From assembly GCF_036346595.1 (NCBI RefSeq), contig NZ_CP107834.1:1550001-1614000 (forward strand): a stretch of DNA of 64,000 nucleotides, in the 5' to 3' direction. The notes under the pieces were generated by a model that saw nothing but the letters and a program-made list of their open reading frames with translations, was not told the DNA's origin and made no database searches. The translations under genes were made by a program, and so were the position numbers. Source of the DNA: Streptomyces sp. NBC_00525 (GTDB lineage: Bacteria > Actinomycetota > Actinomycetes > Streptomycetales > Streptomycetaceae). This document shows positions 32,755-40,895 of this stretch, piece after piece (the stretch's first letter is position 1; each line of letters opens with the position of its first letter).

Positions 32755-33303
32755 ATGACGTTTCACGATGGCCAGGAACTCGATGTGACGGTGACCGGGG
32801 TAGCTCCGGTGGGCTCACAGGTCGGAGTGGACGGCGAGATCGGGTTCATCGACCAGGTGAAACACCCCTCCTGGTGGGACGAGGAGGCCGCACCGCCCCG
32901 AGTCGGGGACCGGCTGCACGTCGTCGTGCTCGACGCGAGCCGGGAACCGCCCCGCTTCAGCGCGCTGCAGAGCGACATCGACGGAGCACGCGGTATCCGG
33001 CGCGTGCTCGACGACAGCGCCGGGCAGCTCCAGATCTACTCCGTGGAGGACCGGAGCGCCGAAGCCGCCGTGTGCGTGGCCCGCTGTGTGGGCGGCGTGG
33101 TCCGCCTCGGGCAGCGGTTCGGCGCTGCCCCGGTCACCGATGGGGCAGAGGCTGCCCGGCCGGGCCTCGTCCTCGACCGGATCATCCGTTACGACAGCGA
33201 CATGGACTTCATCGAGCCGCCCCACGGTGCGACGGTCCGGTTGTCGGGCGACGGCGTGGATCTCCTGAAGAGGGGCGTCATCCTCACCGCTGCCGCGGAG
33301 TAG
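32755..33303 (+). CDS. S1-fold protein with extra C-terminal domain
   Basis: 182 residues from ATG 32755 with GGAGG 8 nt upstream. The N-terminal 75 residues follow the S1/OB pattern: GQELDVTVTGVAPVGSQVGV, GEIGFIDQ, then VGDRLHVVVLD and FSALQSDI, close to the end motif of ribosomal S1 repeats. The remaining 100 residues are beta-rich and unrecognised. It is the second S1-type protein in this toxin region, so a role as immunity to an RNA- or ribosome-directed toxin is an attractive inference. It ends 36 bp from the convergent methyltransferase gene. Confidence 0.7.
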   Translation: MTFHDGQELDVTVTGVAPVGSQVGVDGEIGFIDQVKHPSWWDEEAAPPRVGDRLHVVVLDASREPPRFSALQSDIDGARGIRRVLDDSAGQLQIYSVEDRSAEAAVCVARCVGGVVRLGQRFGAAPVTDGAEAARPGLVLDRIIRYDSDMDFIEPPHGATVRLSGDGVDLLKRGVILTAAAE

Positions 33304-33339
33304 CGCCCGCACCGGTCGCCCGGTGAGGCGGTCACCGCG

Positions 33340-34131
33340 TCAGCCCGCTGCCCGTGTTCCCGTCACGACGGTCGCGTACCGCTCCTCGCAGGTGGCCACC
33401 CGTGCGGTGAGGCCGGTGGCGGCGACGGCCTGTGCCGCCCGTTCCGCCTGGCGTTCGCTGGTCTCGACGAGGAGGCTGCCGCCGGGGGCCAGCCAGTGCG
33501 GTGCCTCGGCGGCGACGCGGCGCAGGACGTCGAGCCCGTCGCCGCCGCCGTCGAGCGCGACGAGCGGTTCGTGGACGCGCGCCTCGGCGGGCAGCAGGGG
33601 GACGTCCTCGCTCGGTACGTACGGCACGTTGGCGAGCAGCACGTCGACGCGCCCGCGCAGCGTTTCGGGCAGTGCGGCGAACAGGTCGCCCTCGTAGACG
33701 CGTCCGCGCTCCCCGATGTTGCGGCGGGCGCAGCGTACGGCGGCGGGCTCGACGTCGGCGGCGTGGAGTTCGACGCGGTCCAGGGCCGCGGCGAGGGCGG
33801 CACCGAGCGCGCCGGAGCCGCAGCACAGGTCGACGACGACGGCCGGGTCGGGGGCGAGCGAGACGGCCCGCTCCACCAGGAACTCGGTGCGGCGGCGGGG
33901 GACGAAGACGCCGGGGTCCACGGCGATCCGCAGCCCGTTGAACTCGGCCCAGCCCAGGACGTGTTCGAGGGGGTGTCCGGCGGCGCGCCGGCGCGCCATG
34001 GCATCGATGTCGGCGGGGTGGTCTGCGGTGGCGGCGATGAGCCCGGCCTCGTCCTCGGCGAAGACGCAGCCGGCGGCGCGCAGTGCGGCGGCGAGGGAGG
34101 AGAGGGCGGACGGTGACAGCGGGACCGGCAT
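33340..34131 (-). CDS. HemK/PrmC-like protein N5-glutamine methyltransferase
   Basis: 263 residues from ATG 34131 with GAAAGG upstream. A short helical N-terminal domain is followed by a Rossmann methyltransferase core. The SAM site VVDLCCGSGALG is at about 101-112. The catalytic NPPY-type motif appears as NVPY at about 170, as in the shorter actinobacterial paralogue of PrmC rather than PrmC itself. It would transfer methyl from SAM to a glutamine side chain, but the target is unknown. It lies tail-to-tail with the S1 gene. Confidence 0.85.
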   Translation of the reverse strand: MPVPLSPSALSSLAAALRAAGCVFAEDEAGLIAATADHPADIDAMARRRAAGHPLEHVLGWAEFNGLRIAVDPGVFVPRRRTEFLVERAVSLAPDPAVVVDLCCGSGALGAALAAALDRVELHAADVEPAAVRCARRNIGERGRVYEGDLFAALPETLRGRVDVLLANVPYVPSEDVPLLPAEARVHEPLVALDGGGDGLDVLRRVAAEAPHWLAPGGSLLVETSERQAERAAQAVAATGLTARVATCEERYATVVTGTRAAG

Positions 34132-34160
34132 GGTGCGGAGCCTTTCGGAGAAACGCCGAG

Positions 34161-34219
34161 GGGTGCTCCGCGGCCGGGTCAGGTCCGGTCGGCCACGCGA
34201 TCGCGGGAGGGGAGCACCC
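34161..34219. repeat. 9-bp inverted repeat upstream of the methyltransferase gene
   Basis: GGGTGCTCC at 34161-34169 and GGAGCACCC at 34211-34219 are exact complements separated by 41 bp. They lie upstream of the minus-strand ATG at 34131 and could form a long-loop stem or a pair of operator half-sites. Confidence 0.4.
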
Positions 34220-34299
34220 GGTGCGATACAGCGGTGATCGGTCCCACCTCCTTGGTCAGGTCCCCGTGCGGGGATGCGAAAGACTACCCCAGCCGCCGC

Positions 34300-34524
34300 T
34301 CAGCGCCGTCGGGGCCGGTAGTCGTTGCCGCCGTTGACGAAGCTGTTGTGCACGGCGTTCGACGAGTTCGCGGCGCGGATGTTGCGGATCTCCGCGCTGT
34401 GCTGCCGCTCGATCTCCTGGCCGTCGAAGTTGTCGGTACGCCGCCGCTGACGCAGGTTCACCCGCACGATCAGCAGAACGATCAGTGCCGACAGCAATCC
34501 CATCAGTCCGAGAACCGCGTGCAC
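34300..34524 (-). CDS. Small single-pass membrane protein
   Basis: 74 residues from GTG 34524, chosen over the ATG at 34545 because GGGAGGGG lies just upstream. One membrane helix (VLGLMGLLSALIVLLIVRV) is followed by a basic RQRRR stop-transfer and a polar, Asn/Arg-rich tail (SSNAVHNSFVNGGNDYRPRR). The tail should be cytoplasmic. No family recognised; conserved-looking and well framed. Confidence 0.6.
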   Translation of the reverse strand: MHAVLGLMGLLSALIVLLIVRVNLRQRRRTDNFDGQEIERQHSAEIRNIRAANSSNAVHNSFVNGGNDYRPRRR

Positions 34525-34611
34525 GGCGCCCCTCCCCCTGGTCACGCCCCGCGAGGGGCCCGTGATCTTCCGCCCATTGTCCGGTACCGGGGGGAGGTAG
34601 TCCAGCGACCG

Positions 34612-35340
34612 CTACACGTCCGCCCCGATGCGCCGGCCCGACAGGGGCCGGACGGTGACGCCCCCGTGCCCGTCCGCCTCCACGCGGCTCACCCGGGCAC
34701 CCTCCGTACGCGCCACGACATCGGCCACGCGTCCGTCTGCGAACAGCACGCCGGCTCCGTCCTGAACGGCCCACCCGCCCGGCAGCACGCCACCGGCCAC
34801 GGCGGCCCCGTAGGACGCGCGCCGTGCCGGCTCGCTGTCGTAGTGCGGGCAGACGGAACCGGACAGCAGCCCCAGCCCGTCCGGGAGATGCGTCAGGGGT
34901 CCGAACGAGTCCGTGTGCGAGGCCTCGGCCCAGCAGTTGGCACCCGCGCTGATGCCGCACAACAGCACCCCGCGCTCGTACGCCTCCCGCATCAGCCGGT
35001 CCACGCCGTGCGCACGCCAGACGGCAAGCAGGTTGGCGGTGTTGCCTCCGCCGACGTAGAGGACGTCCTGGGAGAGCACGAACTCCCGCAGGGCCGCGTC
35101 GTCCGACTCCCGCTCGAAAAGGGGCAGTACGCCGGGCACGCAGGACCGCTCCCGGAACGCCCGGTGGAACCGGTCGACGTACGCGACGGCGTCCCCGCTG
35201 GCCGTGGGCACGAAGCACACCCGGGGCAGTTCGGCGTCCACCTGCCCGAGCACCCAGTCGTCCAGCACCCCGTCCTCGTCCGTGGAGAAGCCGCCCCCGA
35301 GCAGAGCGATCCTCCGCACGCACCCCGCGCTTCTCGCCAT
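34612..35340 (-). CDS. Peptidase S51 (dipeptidase E / cyanophycinase-type) family protein
   Basis: 242 residues from ATG 35340, 9 nt after GGAGG; ATG 35346 is also in frame. The nucleophile motif GISAGANCW at about 125-133 and the earlier LYVGGGNTANLL segment are the S51 signature with a catalytic Ser. The family hydrolyses aspartyl or similar dipeptides in the cytoplasm. No signal peptide. A 54-bp dispersed repeat lies 86 bp upstream and contains a possible -10. Confidence 0.85.
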   Translation of the reverse strand: MARSAGCVRRIALLGGGFSTDEDGVLDDWVLGQVDAELPRVCFVPTASGDAVAYVDRFHRAFRERSCVPGVLPLFERESDDAALREFVLSQDVLYVGGGNTANLLAVWRAHGVDRLMREAYERGVLLCGISAGANCWAEASHTDSFGPLTHLPDGLGLLSGSVCPHYDSEPARRASYGAAVAGGVLPGGWAVQDGAGVLFADGRVADVVARTEGARVSRVEADGHGGVTVRPLSGRRIGADV

Positions 35341-35425
35341 GGCCATGCCCCTCCTCGCAAATGCGCCGGACGGCACGGCCCCGCCGTACGCCGGCGGTGC
35401 CACCGTCCGGCAACCGACTGTGCGG

Positions 35426-35479
35426 CCGGACGCTACCCGGCCCGGCAGCCCGGCGGCCACGCCATTTCGGCGCCGGGCC
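35426..35479. repeat. 54-bp dispersed repeat, copy A
   Basis: This gap-free 54-bp stretch is about 82 percent identical to 38339-38392, in the same orientation, with a shared core CCCGGCGGCCACGCC. Both copies lie upstream of minus-strand genes. On that strand copy A contains TAGCGT and copy B TATCGT at the equivalent place, both -10-like. Confidence 0.65.
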
Positions 35480-35481
35480 GG

Positions 35482-36306
35482 CTACGCGTCGCCGGGGGTG
35501 ACGAGGCCGGTCGCCGCCGCGAAGGAGACGTACGCGAAGAGGAAGCCGACTGCGAGGACGAGGAAGATGGCGAGCACGCCGGGCAGGCGCTGTTTCCGCG
35601 ACCGCAGGGCCAGGACGCGGCCGGGGTCGCGCGGGTCGTAGAGCGCCTCGATGCTCCAGGTGTTCACGGAGGAGAACACGGTGCGGATCATGCCGGACGG
35701 GTCCGTGAACACGTACTCGCCGGACCGGCCGTGCAGCCGGACGGCAGCGGTTCGGACGCCGCGCTTGCGCAGATACCGCTCTTCCACCGGCGTGTAGAGA
35801 AGAAACGCGCCGAGGGCGAGCACGGGGATCGCCACGAGGCCGAGCGGCGTGACGAGGGCCAGGTTGGTCGGGGTACCCAGGACGCCCACGAGCACGCTCA
35901 CGCCGATGACCAGCACGACCCCGGCGTACGTGCCCAGCCGCATCCGGCGCAGCCATCTCCGGTAGCTCGGCTGGTACAGCCGCTCGCCGGAGACGAGCCC
36001 CGCCCCGTCGACCGGCTCCACACCCTCGGGCCGCTCCGGCAGCGCCGCGTTCACCGCGTCGGCGAAGGCCGTGGCCACCCCGGCATCGGCCACGTCCCAG
36101 ACCCGGTGGACGAACGGCTTGTCCATGCCCGGCGAGGCGGTCAGCTCGATGGCGAGGTGGTCCGCCTCGACCCGCGCCCGGCTGATGGCCGCCAGCGGAA
36201 TGTGCGCCTGCTCGTGCGGACGGCGCACGGTCAGCCCACCGTCCTCCACGAGCACGACGGTGTCCGCGCCGGCGTGGAGAAGGGGTATGTGAGATGTGAG
36301 GGACAT
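35482..36306 (-). CDS. Membrane protein with cytoplasmic beta-rich N-terminal domain
   Basis: 274 residues from ATG 36306. This start is supported by TACGAT 7 nt upstream on the minus strand, a leaderless arrangement; the longer start at 36330 lacks support. Residues 1 to about 100 are beta/alpha with a PH-like rhythm. Two closely spaced membrane helices follow (YAGVVLVIGVSVLVGVLG and LVTPLGLVAIPVLALGAFLL), then a soluble segment, and a final helix near the C-terminus (LPGVLAIFLVLAVGFLFAYV). Function unknown. Confidence 0.75.
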   Translation of the reverse strand: MSLTSHIPLLHAGADTVVLVEDGGLTVRRPHEQAHIPLAAISRARVEADHLAIELTASPGMDKPFVHRVWDVADAGVATAFADAVNAALPERPEGVEPVDGAGLVSGERLYQPSYRRWLRRMRLGTYAGVVLVIGVSVLVGVLGTPTNLALVTPLGLVAIPVLALGAFLLYTPVEERYLRKRGVRTAAVRLHGRSGEYVFTDPSGMIRTVFSSVNTWSIEALYDPRDPGRVLALRSRKQRLPGVLAIFLVLAVGFLFAYVSFAAATGLVTPGDA

Positions 36307-36370
36307 GTGCGTGATCGTATGCGCGAACACCGCCCCGGGGGAGTCCTTCGCCCCGGCGTTCGACGCGCCG

Positions 36371-36679
36371 TCACGCGGCCACGACGGCCTCGAAGATGTC
36401 GGCGTCGGTCTCCCGCTGCCACTGGGGCAACTCGCCCCAGTCCGCGACGTATCCGGGCTTCGGCTCCTCGAAGTGCTTGTACATCTGGGCCGTCCAGCAC
36501 AGCGCCACGAACCGCCCCTTCTGCTCCCGCGAAAGCCGCGCCGCGTGCCCGCCGCTCACCTCGACGAACTGCCGCACCTGCTCGTACACCGCCCCGGCCG
36601 CTTCCCGCTCCCACTGCGGGGTCTCCTCCCACGGCATGACGTACCCGGCCTTGGGCTCCCCGGGAAAGTGCCGCCGCAC
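36371..36679 (-). CDS. Two-repeat Trp-rich protein, probably 5'-truncated
   Basis: 102 residues from GTG 36679. It contains two copies of one module: EPKAGYVMPWEETPQWERE with a following helix, and EPKPGYVADWGELPQWQRET with a following helix. The open frame continues upstream past the start (KSWIAGV) into the point where the truncated GntR gene begins, so the original N-terminus was probably lost at that junction. I do not recognise the function. Confidence 0.5.
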   Translation of the reverse strand: MRRHFPGEPKAGYVMPWEETPQWEREAAGAVYEQVRQFVEVSGGHAARLSREQKGRFVALCWTAQMYKHFEEPKPGYVADWGELPQWQRETDADIFEAVVAA

Positions 36680-36723
36680 CCCGGCGATCCAGCTCTTACC
36701 TCGCGGAAGCAGAGCGATCCGGC

Positions 36724-37170
36724 GGCAAGCCCTCCGTGGCCGTGCTCTTCATCTGCCCGGCCGAGGCACCCGAGGAGATCGCGAAACGGCTGGGCGTACC
36801 CCTCGGCTCCCAGGTACTCGCGCGCAAGCGCCGCTACTTCCGCGAGGGCGTCGCGACCGAGGAGGCCACCTCCTACCTGCCCTGGGATATCGCGAAGGAC
36901 ATCCCGGAGCTGTTCGCCGAAAACCCCGGCGGCGGGATCTACGCGCGCCTCGAAGAGAACGGCCACACCCTCGCGGAGTTCAGCGAAACGGTACGCGCCC
37001 GCCTCGCCACCAAGGCCGAGGCATCCGCACTGGCACTCAGCCCGGGTTCCCCGGTAGTCCACCTCGTACGCGATGCCGAGGCGACGTCCGGGCGGATCGT
37101 AGAGGTATGCGACACGCTCATGGCCGCCGATCAGTTCGTCCTGGAGTACCGCTTTCCCGCAGAGGACTGA
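36724..37170 (+). pseudogene. GntR-family regulator lacking its DNA-binding domain (UTRA domain only)
   Basis: The frame from about 36724 (first possible start GTG 36736) encodes only a UTRA/chorismate-lyase-like effector domain: EEIAKRLGVPLGSQVLARKR, GATEEATSYLPWDIAKDIPE-type middle, then VCDTLMAADQFVLEYRFPAE. GntR/HutC proteins carry about 70 residues of winged helix before this, and none is found upstream; instead the minus-strand gene begins within 60 bp. It is a deletion remnant of a Kor-type regulator, the kind often found on integrative elements. It may still be translated as a ligand-binding fragment. Confidence 0.75.
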
Positions 37171-37254
37171 GCAGACGTCAGCCTTGCGCGCATCGGCGCA
37201 CATTGCAGCGAAGACAGCCGCTTGACTCATGTACGGAAGTTGGGAATCTCATCG

Positions 37255-37605
37255 ATGGGGCCCGTCACGGTGGTGCAGGCGCCGAATGCACCAACGCTCC
37301 CCGTCCTGGCGGATACCCACCGTGTGGCTGCGCACCGTGCGCGGGGCGGACCGCGCTCACACACGAACGGCCCGCACTACGCACTCCTCGACGAGGTCGG
37401 CCCAACCACCGCTCTGTGGCTCCGATGGCACGACGCCGAAGTCGGGCTCAGCGTCCTCCCGGACTGCCCGTCCAACGCCCCCGGCCACGATGGAGACGCC
37501 TGCTGTCTGTTCGACGGCCATGCCGGTCCGCACAGTTGGCAGGACGTCCGGGCGGATGACAATGGGCCACATGGACCTTCTGTTGCATCTGGGGCAGACG
37601 CTTGA
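37255..37605 (+). CDS. Small hypothetical protein
   Basis: 116 residues from ATG 37255; TTG 37222 is the longest start. The C-terminal half, with CCLFDGHAGPHSWQDV, resembles the short Cys/His-Gly-Pro-His segments of small Streptomyces proteins that often accompany GntR-type regulators. The 3' end overlaps the CdiI-like gene's start in another frame. Codon bias is acceptable but the gene is short, so it may be spurious. Confidence 0.4.
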   Translation: MGPVTVVQAPNAPTLPVLADTHRVAAHRARGGPRSHTNGPHYALLDEVGPTTALWLRWHDAEVGLSVLPDCPSNAPGHDGDACCLFDGHAGPHSWQDVRADDNGPHGPSVASGADA

Positions 37606-37996
37606 TGAGTTGGACGCGCCCCGCTGGACGGAGCCCCCGGCCGATGCCACGCACCTCGTGCGAAAGGTGCATGCGCTGCGGCGGGTGCCGCTGGGGGAGT
37701 TGCGGGCGGCGGATCTGCGGGTGCTCGTCTCGCAGCAGGTGGCGTTGGCGTACGTCGTTCCGCTGGCGGTGCGGATGCTGGTGGAGGAGCCGCTGCTCGA
37801 CGCGTACTACTACGAGGGCGATCTGCTGCTCGCGACCGTGAACGTTCCGGCGACCGTGTGGGATCTGTTCCCGGAGTTGGCGGAGGAGTTGCGGGCCGTC
37901 GTCGTCGAGCTGCCGGAGGAAGCGGTCGCCGGCCTCCGCCGTGGGGCCGCGGAGGAGGTCGGTCGCTTTCTCGGCGTGCGTCAGTGGAACTCGTGA
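37571..37996 (+). CDS. CdiI_2-type contact-dependent growth inhibition immunity protein
   Basis: 141 residues from ATG 37571 (ATG 37562 is in frame). The sequence follows the CdiI_2 pattern: ADATHLVRKVHALRRVPLGE, then LRAADLRVLVSQQVALAYVV and PLAVRMLVEEPLLDAYYYEG with the GDLL motif. Such proteins bind and block a cognate toxin tip in the cytoplasm. No toxin gene is adjacent, so it is an orphan, possibly protecting against neighbours. It sits just after the GntR deletion scar and overlaps the convergent gene's stop by 16 bp. Confidence 0.75.
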   Translation: MDLLLHLGQTLDELDAPRWTEPPADATHLVRKVHALRRVPLGELRAADLRVLVSQQVALAYVVPLAVRMLVEEPLLDAYYYEGDLLLATVNVPATVWDLFPELAEELRAVVVELPEEAVAGLRRGAAEEVGRFLGVRQWNS

Positions 37997-38334
37997 ACCA
38001 CCTGGATCTCGCCCACGATGTGCGCGTTGAAGTCGTCAAGCTCCTCCGCCGGAATCCATAGTTCCAGGATGGTGCGTCCGCCCGCCTGCTGGACTGGGTA
38101 GCGGCTCAGGAAGTCCGACTCGACCTCGAAGCGGGTGACGAAGCCTGCGCCGCTGTGGCGTACGTTCCAGTCGCGCGCGATGCGGATCGCGTAGTCCTCG
38201 TTGAGGACCGGGTAGAAGATCGGCTGCTCGGGAAGCCGGGGCGGCCAGGCACGCCAGCCCAGTTCGCGCACCAGGGCCAGCTCCTCGGGACCGGTCGGGC
38301 GCCAAAGGGTCGTCGTGGCTCGGCGGCTGTTCAT
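37981..38334 (-). CDS. Conserved small protein (often labelled ADP-ribosylation/crystallin J1)
   Basis: 117 residues from ATG 38334. TATCGT lies 8 nt upstream on the minus strand, so the transcript may be leaderless; this fixes the start over longer frames. Segments RPTGPEELALVRELGWRAWP and ILELWIPAEELDDFNAHIVG are characteristic of a family found in many bacteria that carries a misleading crystallin J1 label. No catalytic motif of ADP-ribosylglycohydrolases is present. Function unknown. Confidence 0.75.
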   Translation of the reverse strand: MNSRRATTTLWRPTGPEELALVRELGWRAWPPRLPEQPIFYPVLNEDYAIRIARDWNVRHSGAGFVTRFEVESDFLSRYPVQQAGGRTILELWIPAEELDDFNAHIVGEIQVVHEFH

Positions 38335-38338
38335 GCGA

Positions 38339-38392
38339 CCGGACGATACCGGCCCCGCAAACCCGGCGGCCACGCCCTTTCGACACCGGGCC
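38339..38392. repeat. 54-bp dispersed repeat, copy B
   Basis: Second copy of the element at 35426-35479, aligned without gaps and about 82 percent identical. It starts 5 bp upstream of the ATG at 38334 and contains that gene's putative -10. Confidence 0.65.
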
Positions 38393-38417
38393 GTGCCGGC
38401 GTCGCCGGAGCGGCCCA

Positions 38418-38454
38418 GGGAGGGCGCGCGCACCTGACGCGGCGCGGCCCTCCC
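38418..38454 (-). terminator. Probable glnA2 terminator
   Basis: GGGAGGGC (38418-38425) and GCCCTCCC (38447-38454) pair, with GC-rich bases between that can extend the stem. It lies 22 bp beyond the glnA2 stop. There is no U tract, as usual in Streptomyces. Confidence 0.55.
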
Positions 38455-38475
38455 GGCGGAAACCTCCGGCCGTGA

Positions 38476-39837
38476 CTACAGCACCGGCAGCAGCGCCTTC
38501 AGTTCGAAGGCGGTGACCTCGCTGCGGTACTCCTCCCATTCTCGCTTCTTGTTGCGGAGAAAGAAGTCGAAGACGTGTTCGCCCAGGGTTTCCGCGACCA
38601 GTTCGCTCTTCTCCATCAGGGAGATCGCCTCGCCCAGGTTCTGCGGGAGCGGTTCGATGCCCATCGCGCGGCGTTCCGCGTCGGAGAGGGCCCAGACGTC
38701 GTCGTCGGCGCCGGCCGGGAGTTCGTAGCCCTCCTCGATGCCCTTGAGGCCGGCGGCGAGCAGGACCGCGTAGCACAGGTAGGGGTTGGCACCGGAGTCG
38801 ATGGAGCGGACCTCGACGCGGGCGGAGCCGGTCTTGCCGGGCTTGTACATCGGGACGCGGATCAGCGCGGAGCGGTTGTTGTGGCCCCAGCAGATGTACG
38901 AGGGGGCCTCGCCGCCGGCGCCGGCCGCGCGGGACGAGCCGCCCCAGATGCGCTTGTAGGAGTTGACCCACTGGTTGGTCACGGCGGAGATCTCCGCCGC
39001 GTGCCGCAGGAGGCCCGCGATGAAGGAGCGGCCCACCTTGGACAGCTGGTACTCCGCGCCGGACTCGTAGAAGGCGTTGCGGTCGCCCTCGAAGAGGGAG
39101 AGGTGGGTGTGCATGCCGGAGCCCGGGTACTCCGAGAACGGCTTCGGCATGAACGTCGCCTGCACGCCCTGTTCCAGCGCGACCTGCTTCATGACCAGGC
39201 GGAAGGTCATGATGTTGTCGGCCGTCGAGAGCGCGTCCGCGTACCGCAGGTCGATCTCCTGCTGGCCGGGCGCGCCCTCGTGGTGGCTGAACTCGACGGA
39301 GATGCCCATGGATTCGAGCATGGTGATCGCCTGGCGGCGGAAGTCCATGCCGACGTTCTGCGGGGTGTGGTCGAAGTAGCCGGAGCTGTCGGCGGGGGTG
39401 GGCCGGGTGCCGTCGACCGGCTTGTCCTTCAGCAGGAAGAACTCGATCTCGGGGTGGGTGTAGAAGGTGAAGCCCAGGTCCGAGGTCTTCGCCAGGATGC
39501 GCTTGAGCACGAAGCGCGGGTCGGCGAAGGACGGCGAGCCGTCCGGCATCAGGATGTCGCAGAACATCCGGGCCGTACCCGGAGCCTCCGCGCGCCAGGG
39601 CAGGATCTGGAACGTCCCCGGATCGGGCTTGGCGATCATGTCCGACTCGTACACCCGGGCGAAGCCCTCGATCGCGGAGCCGTCGAACCCGATGCCCTCG
39701 TCGAACGCCTGCTCAAGCTCGGCGGGGGCCACGGCCACGGACTTGAGGTAACCGAGCACATCGGTGAACCACAGCCGTACGAACCGGATGTCGCGCTCCT
39801 CAAGGGTTCTGAGGACGAATTCCTGCTGCTTGTCCAT
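38476..39837 (-). CDS. glnA2: Glutamine synthetase-like enzyme GlnA2 (gamma-glutamylpolyamine synthetase type)
   Basis: 453 residues from ATG 39837 with AAGGATG upstream. The beta-grasp N-terminus has WFTDVLGYLKSV and FDGSAIEGF. The catalytic domain has EIEFF, EGAPGQQEIDLRY, GSGMHTHLSL and NRSALIRVP, which are the metal, glutamate and ATP sites of GSI-fold enzymes. The NLYDLP-type adenylylation site of GSI is not seen, so GlnE control is unlikely. Orthology to SCO2241, reported to act in polyamine detoxification by gamma-glutamylation, is from memory of synteny. Plain glutamine synthesis is the alternative. Confidence 0.88.
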   Translation of the reverse strand: MDKQQEFVLRTLEERDIRFVRLWFTDVLGYLKSVAVAPAELEQAFDEGIGFDGSAIEGFARVYESDMIAKPDPGTFQILPWRAEAPGTARMFCDILMPDGSPSFADPRFVLKRILAKTSDLGFTFYTHPEIEFFLLKDKPVDGTRPTPADSSGYFDHTPQNVGMDFRRQAITMLESMGISVEFSHHEGAPGQQEIDLRYADALSTADNIMTFRLVMKQVALEQGVQATFMPKPFSEYPGSGMHTHLSLFEGDRNAFYESGAEYQLSKVGRSFIAGLLRHAAEISAVTNQWVNSYKRIWGGSSRAAGAGGEAPSYICWGHNNRSALIRVPMYKPGKTGSARVEVRSIDSGANPYLCYAVLLAAGLKGIEEGYELPAGADDDVWALSDAERRAMGIEPLPQNLGEAISLMEKSELVAETLGEHVFDFFLRNKKREWEEYRSEVTAFELKALLPVL

Positions 39838-40020
39838 AGCCACATCCTTGCAGTTCAGATGGCCCGGGCTCCACCTTCGCGGGCTGGGGAGGGACTCCAG
39901 TATCACGACCCCGGATTTCCCCCAGATTACGCACCCGACGTGACATGGAGCACGCGGCCACCCACTACGATCGGCGCGCGCCCCGTCTCCTCATCGCCCC
40001 TTCCCCGAAGGATTCACGAC

Positions 40021-40716
40021 ATGAGCTACGACCACGACCGCAGGACCCGCATAGAGCAGATGCGCAACGCCGACCGGGCGCGGGACCGCCGCGTCCGGGT
40101 CGTCGCCGTGAGCGTGGGCGCCGTCCTGGTCGCCGGGCTCGTCGCCTTCGGCTCGTACGCGCTCATCGACAGGGCCGACGACAAGTCCGGCGTCGAGAGC
40201 TCGATGGGCGGCGACGGCAAGGGCGGGTCCGCCTCCGTCGCCCCGCAGGACGGGACCGCAGCCGCCGGGCCGATCGAGGGCGAGAGGTCCTGGGACGCGA
40301 AGAAGCTGACCCGCAACCACGTCACCGACACCGTCACGTACCCCATGAAGCCCCCGGTCGGCGGCGACCACAGCCCGGTCTGGATGAACTGCGACGGCGA
40401 GGTCTACAAGAAGGCCATCCCCGACATGAACGCCGTGCACGCCCTGGAGCACGGCTCGGTCTGGGTGACGTACAACGACAAGGCGTCCGACGCCGATGTC
40501 GCGAAGCTGGCGGACCGGGTGTCGACGACGCCGTACTCGCTGATGAGCCCCTACCCGGACCAGGCGGGCGCGATCATGCTGACCGCCTGGGGCAAGCAGG
40601 TCACCGTGGACGGCGCGGACGACCCGAGGGTCGCGCAGTTCTTCACCCACTACGTGCAGGGGCCGCAGACGCCCGAGCCGGGCGCCGCCTGCACGGGCGG
40701 CCTCGACGGCTCGTAA
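40021..40716 (+). CDS. DUF3105 membrane-anchored protein
   Basis: 231 residues from ATG 40021 with GAAGGATTC upstream. A charged N-terminus (RRTRIEQMRNADRARDRR) precedes one membrane helix at about 26-48. A flexible Gly/Ser linker leads to the extracytoplasmic DUF3105 domain, with HVTDTVTYPMKPPVGGDHSP, NCDGEVYKKAI and ALEHGSVWVTYN. The conserved His, Cys and Asp residues suggest metal or redox chemistry, but no activity is established. It is divergent from glnA2. Confidence 0.88.
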   Translation: MSYDHDRRTRIEQMRNADRARDRRVRVVAVSVGAVLVAGLVAFGSYALIDRADDKSGVESSMGGDGKGGSASVAPQDGTAAAGPIEGERSWDAKKLTRNHVTDTVTYPMKPPVGGDHSPVWMNCDGEVYKKAIPDMNAVHALEHGSVWVTYNDKASDADVAKLADRVSTTPYSLMSPYPDQAGAIMLTAWGKQVTVDGADDPRVAQFFTHYVQGPQTPEPGAACTGGLDGS

Positions 40717-40895
40717 GGGGCCGGCTGCGCACAGGGCCCCGCGCCGGGCGGGCGGGGCCCGGTCCGGAAATTCCCGCGTACCGGAAAACCACCCGTATGG
40801 CCGATAGCGGTCGCGTCCCCCGAACGGGTCCATGACGATGGGTGCGCTCGGGGTTGTACGTCCGGCCGTCCCTCGGTACGCAGGAGGAATCCCCC

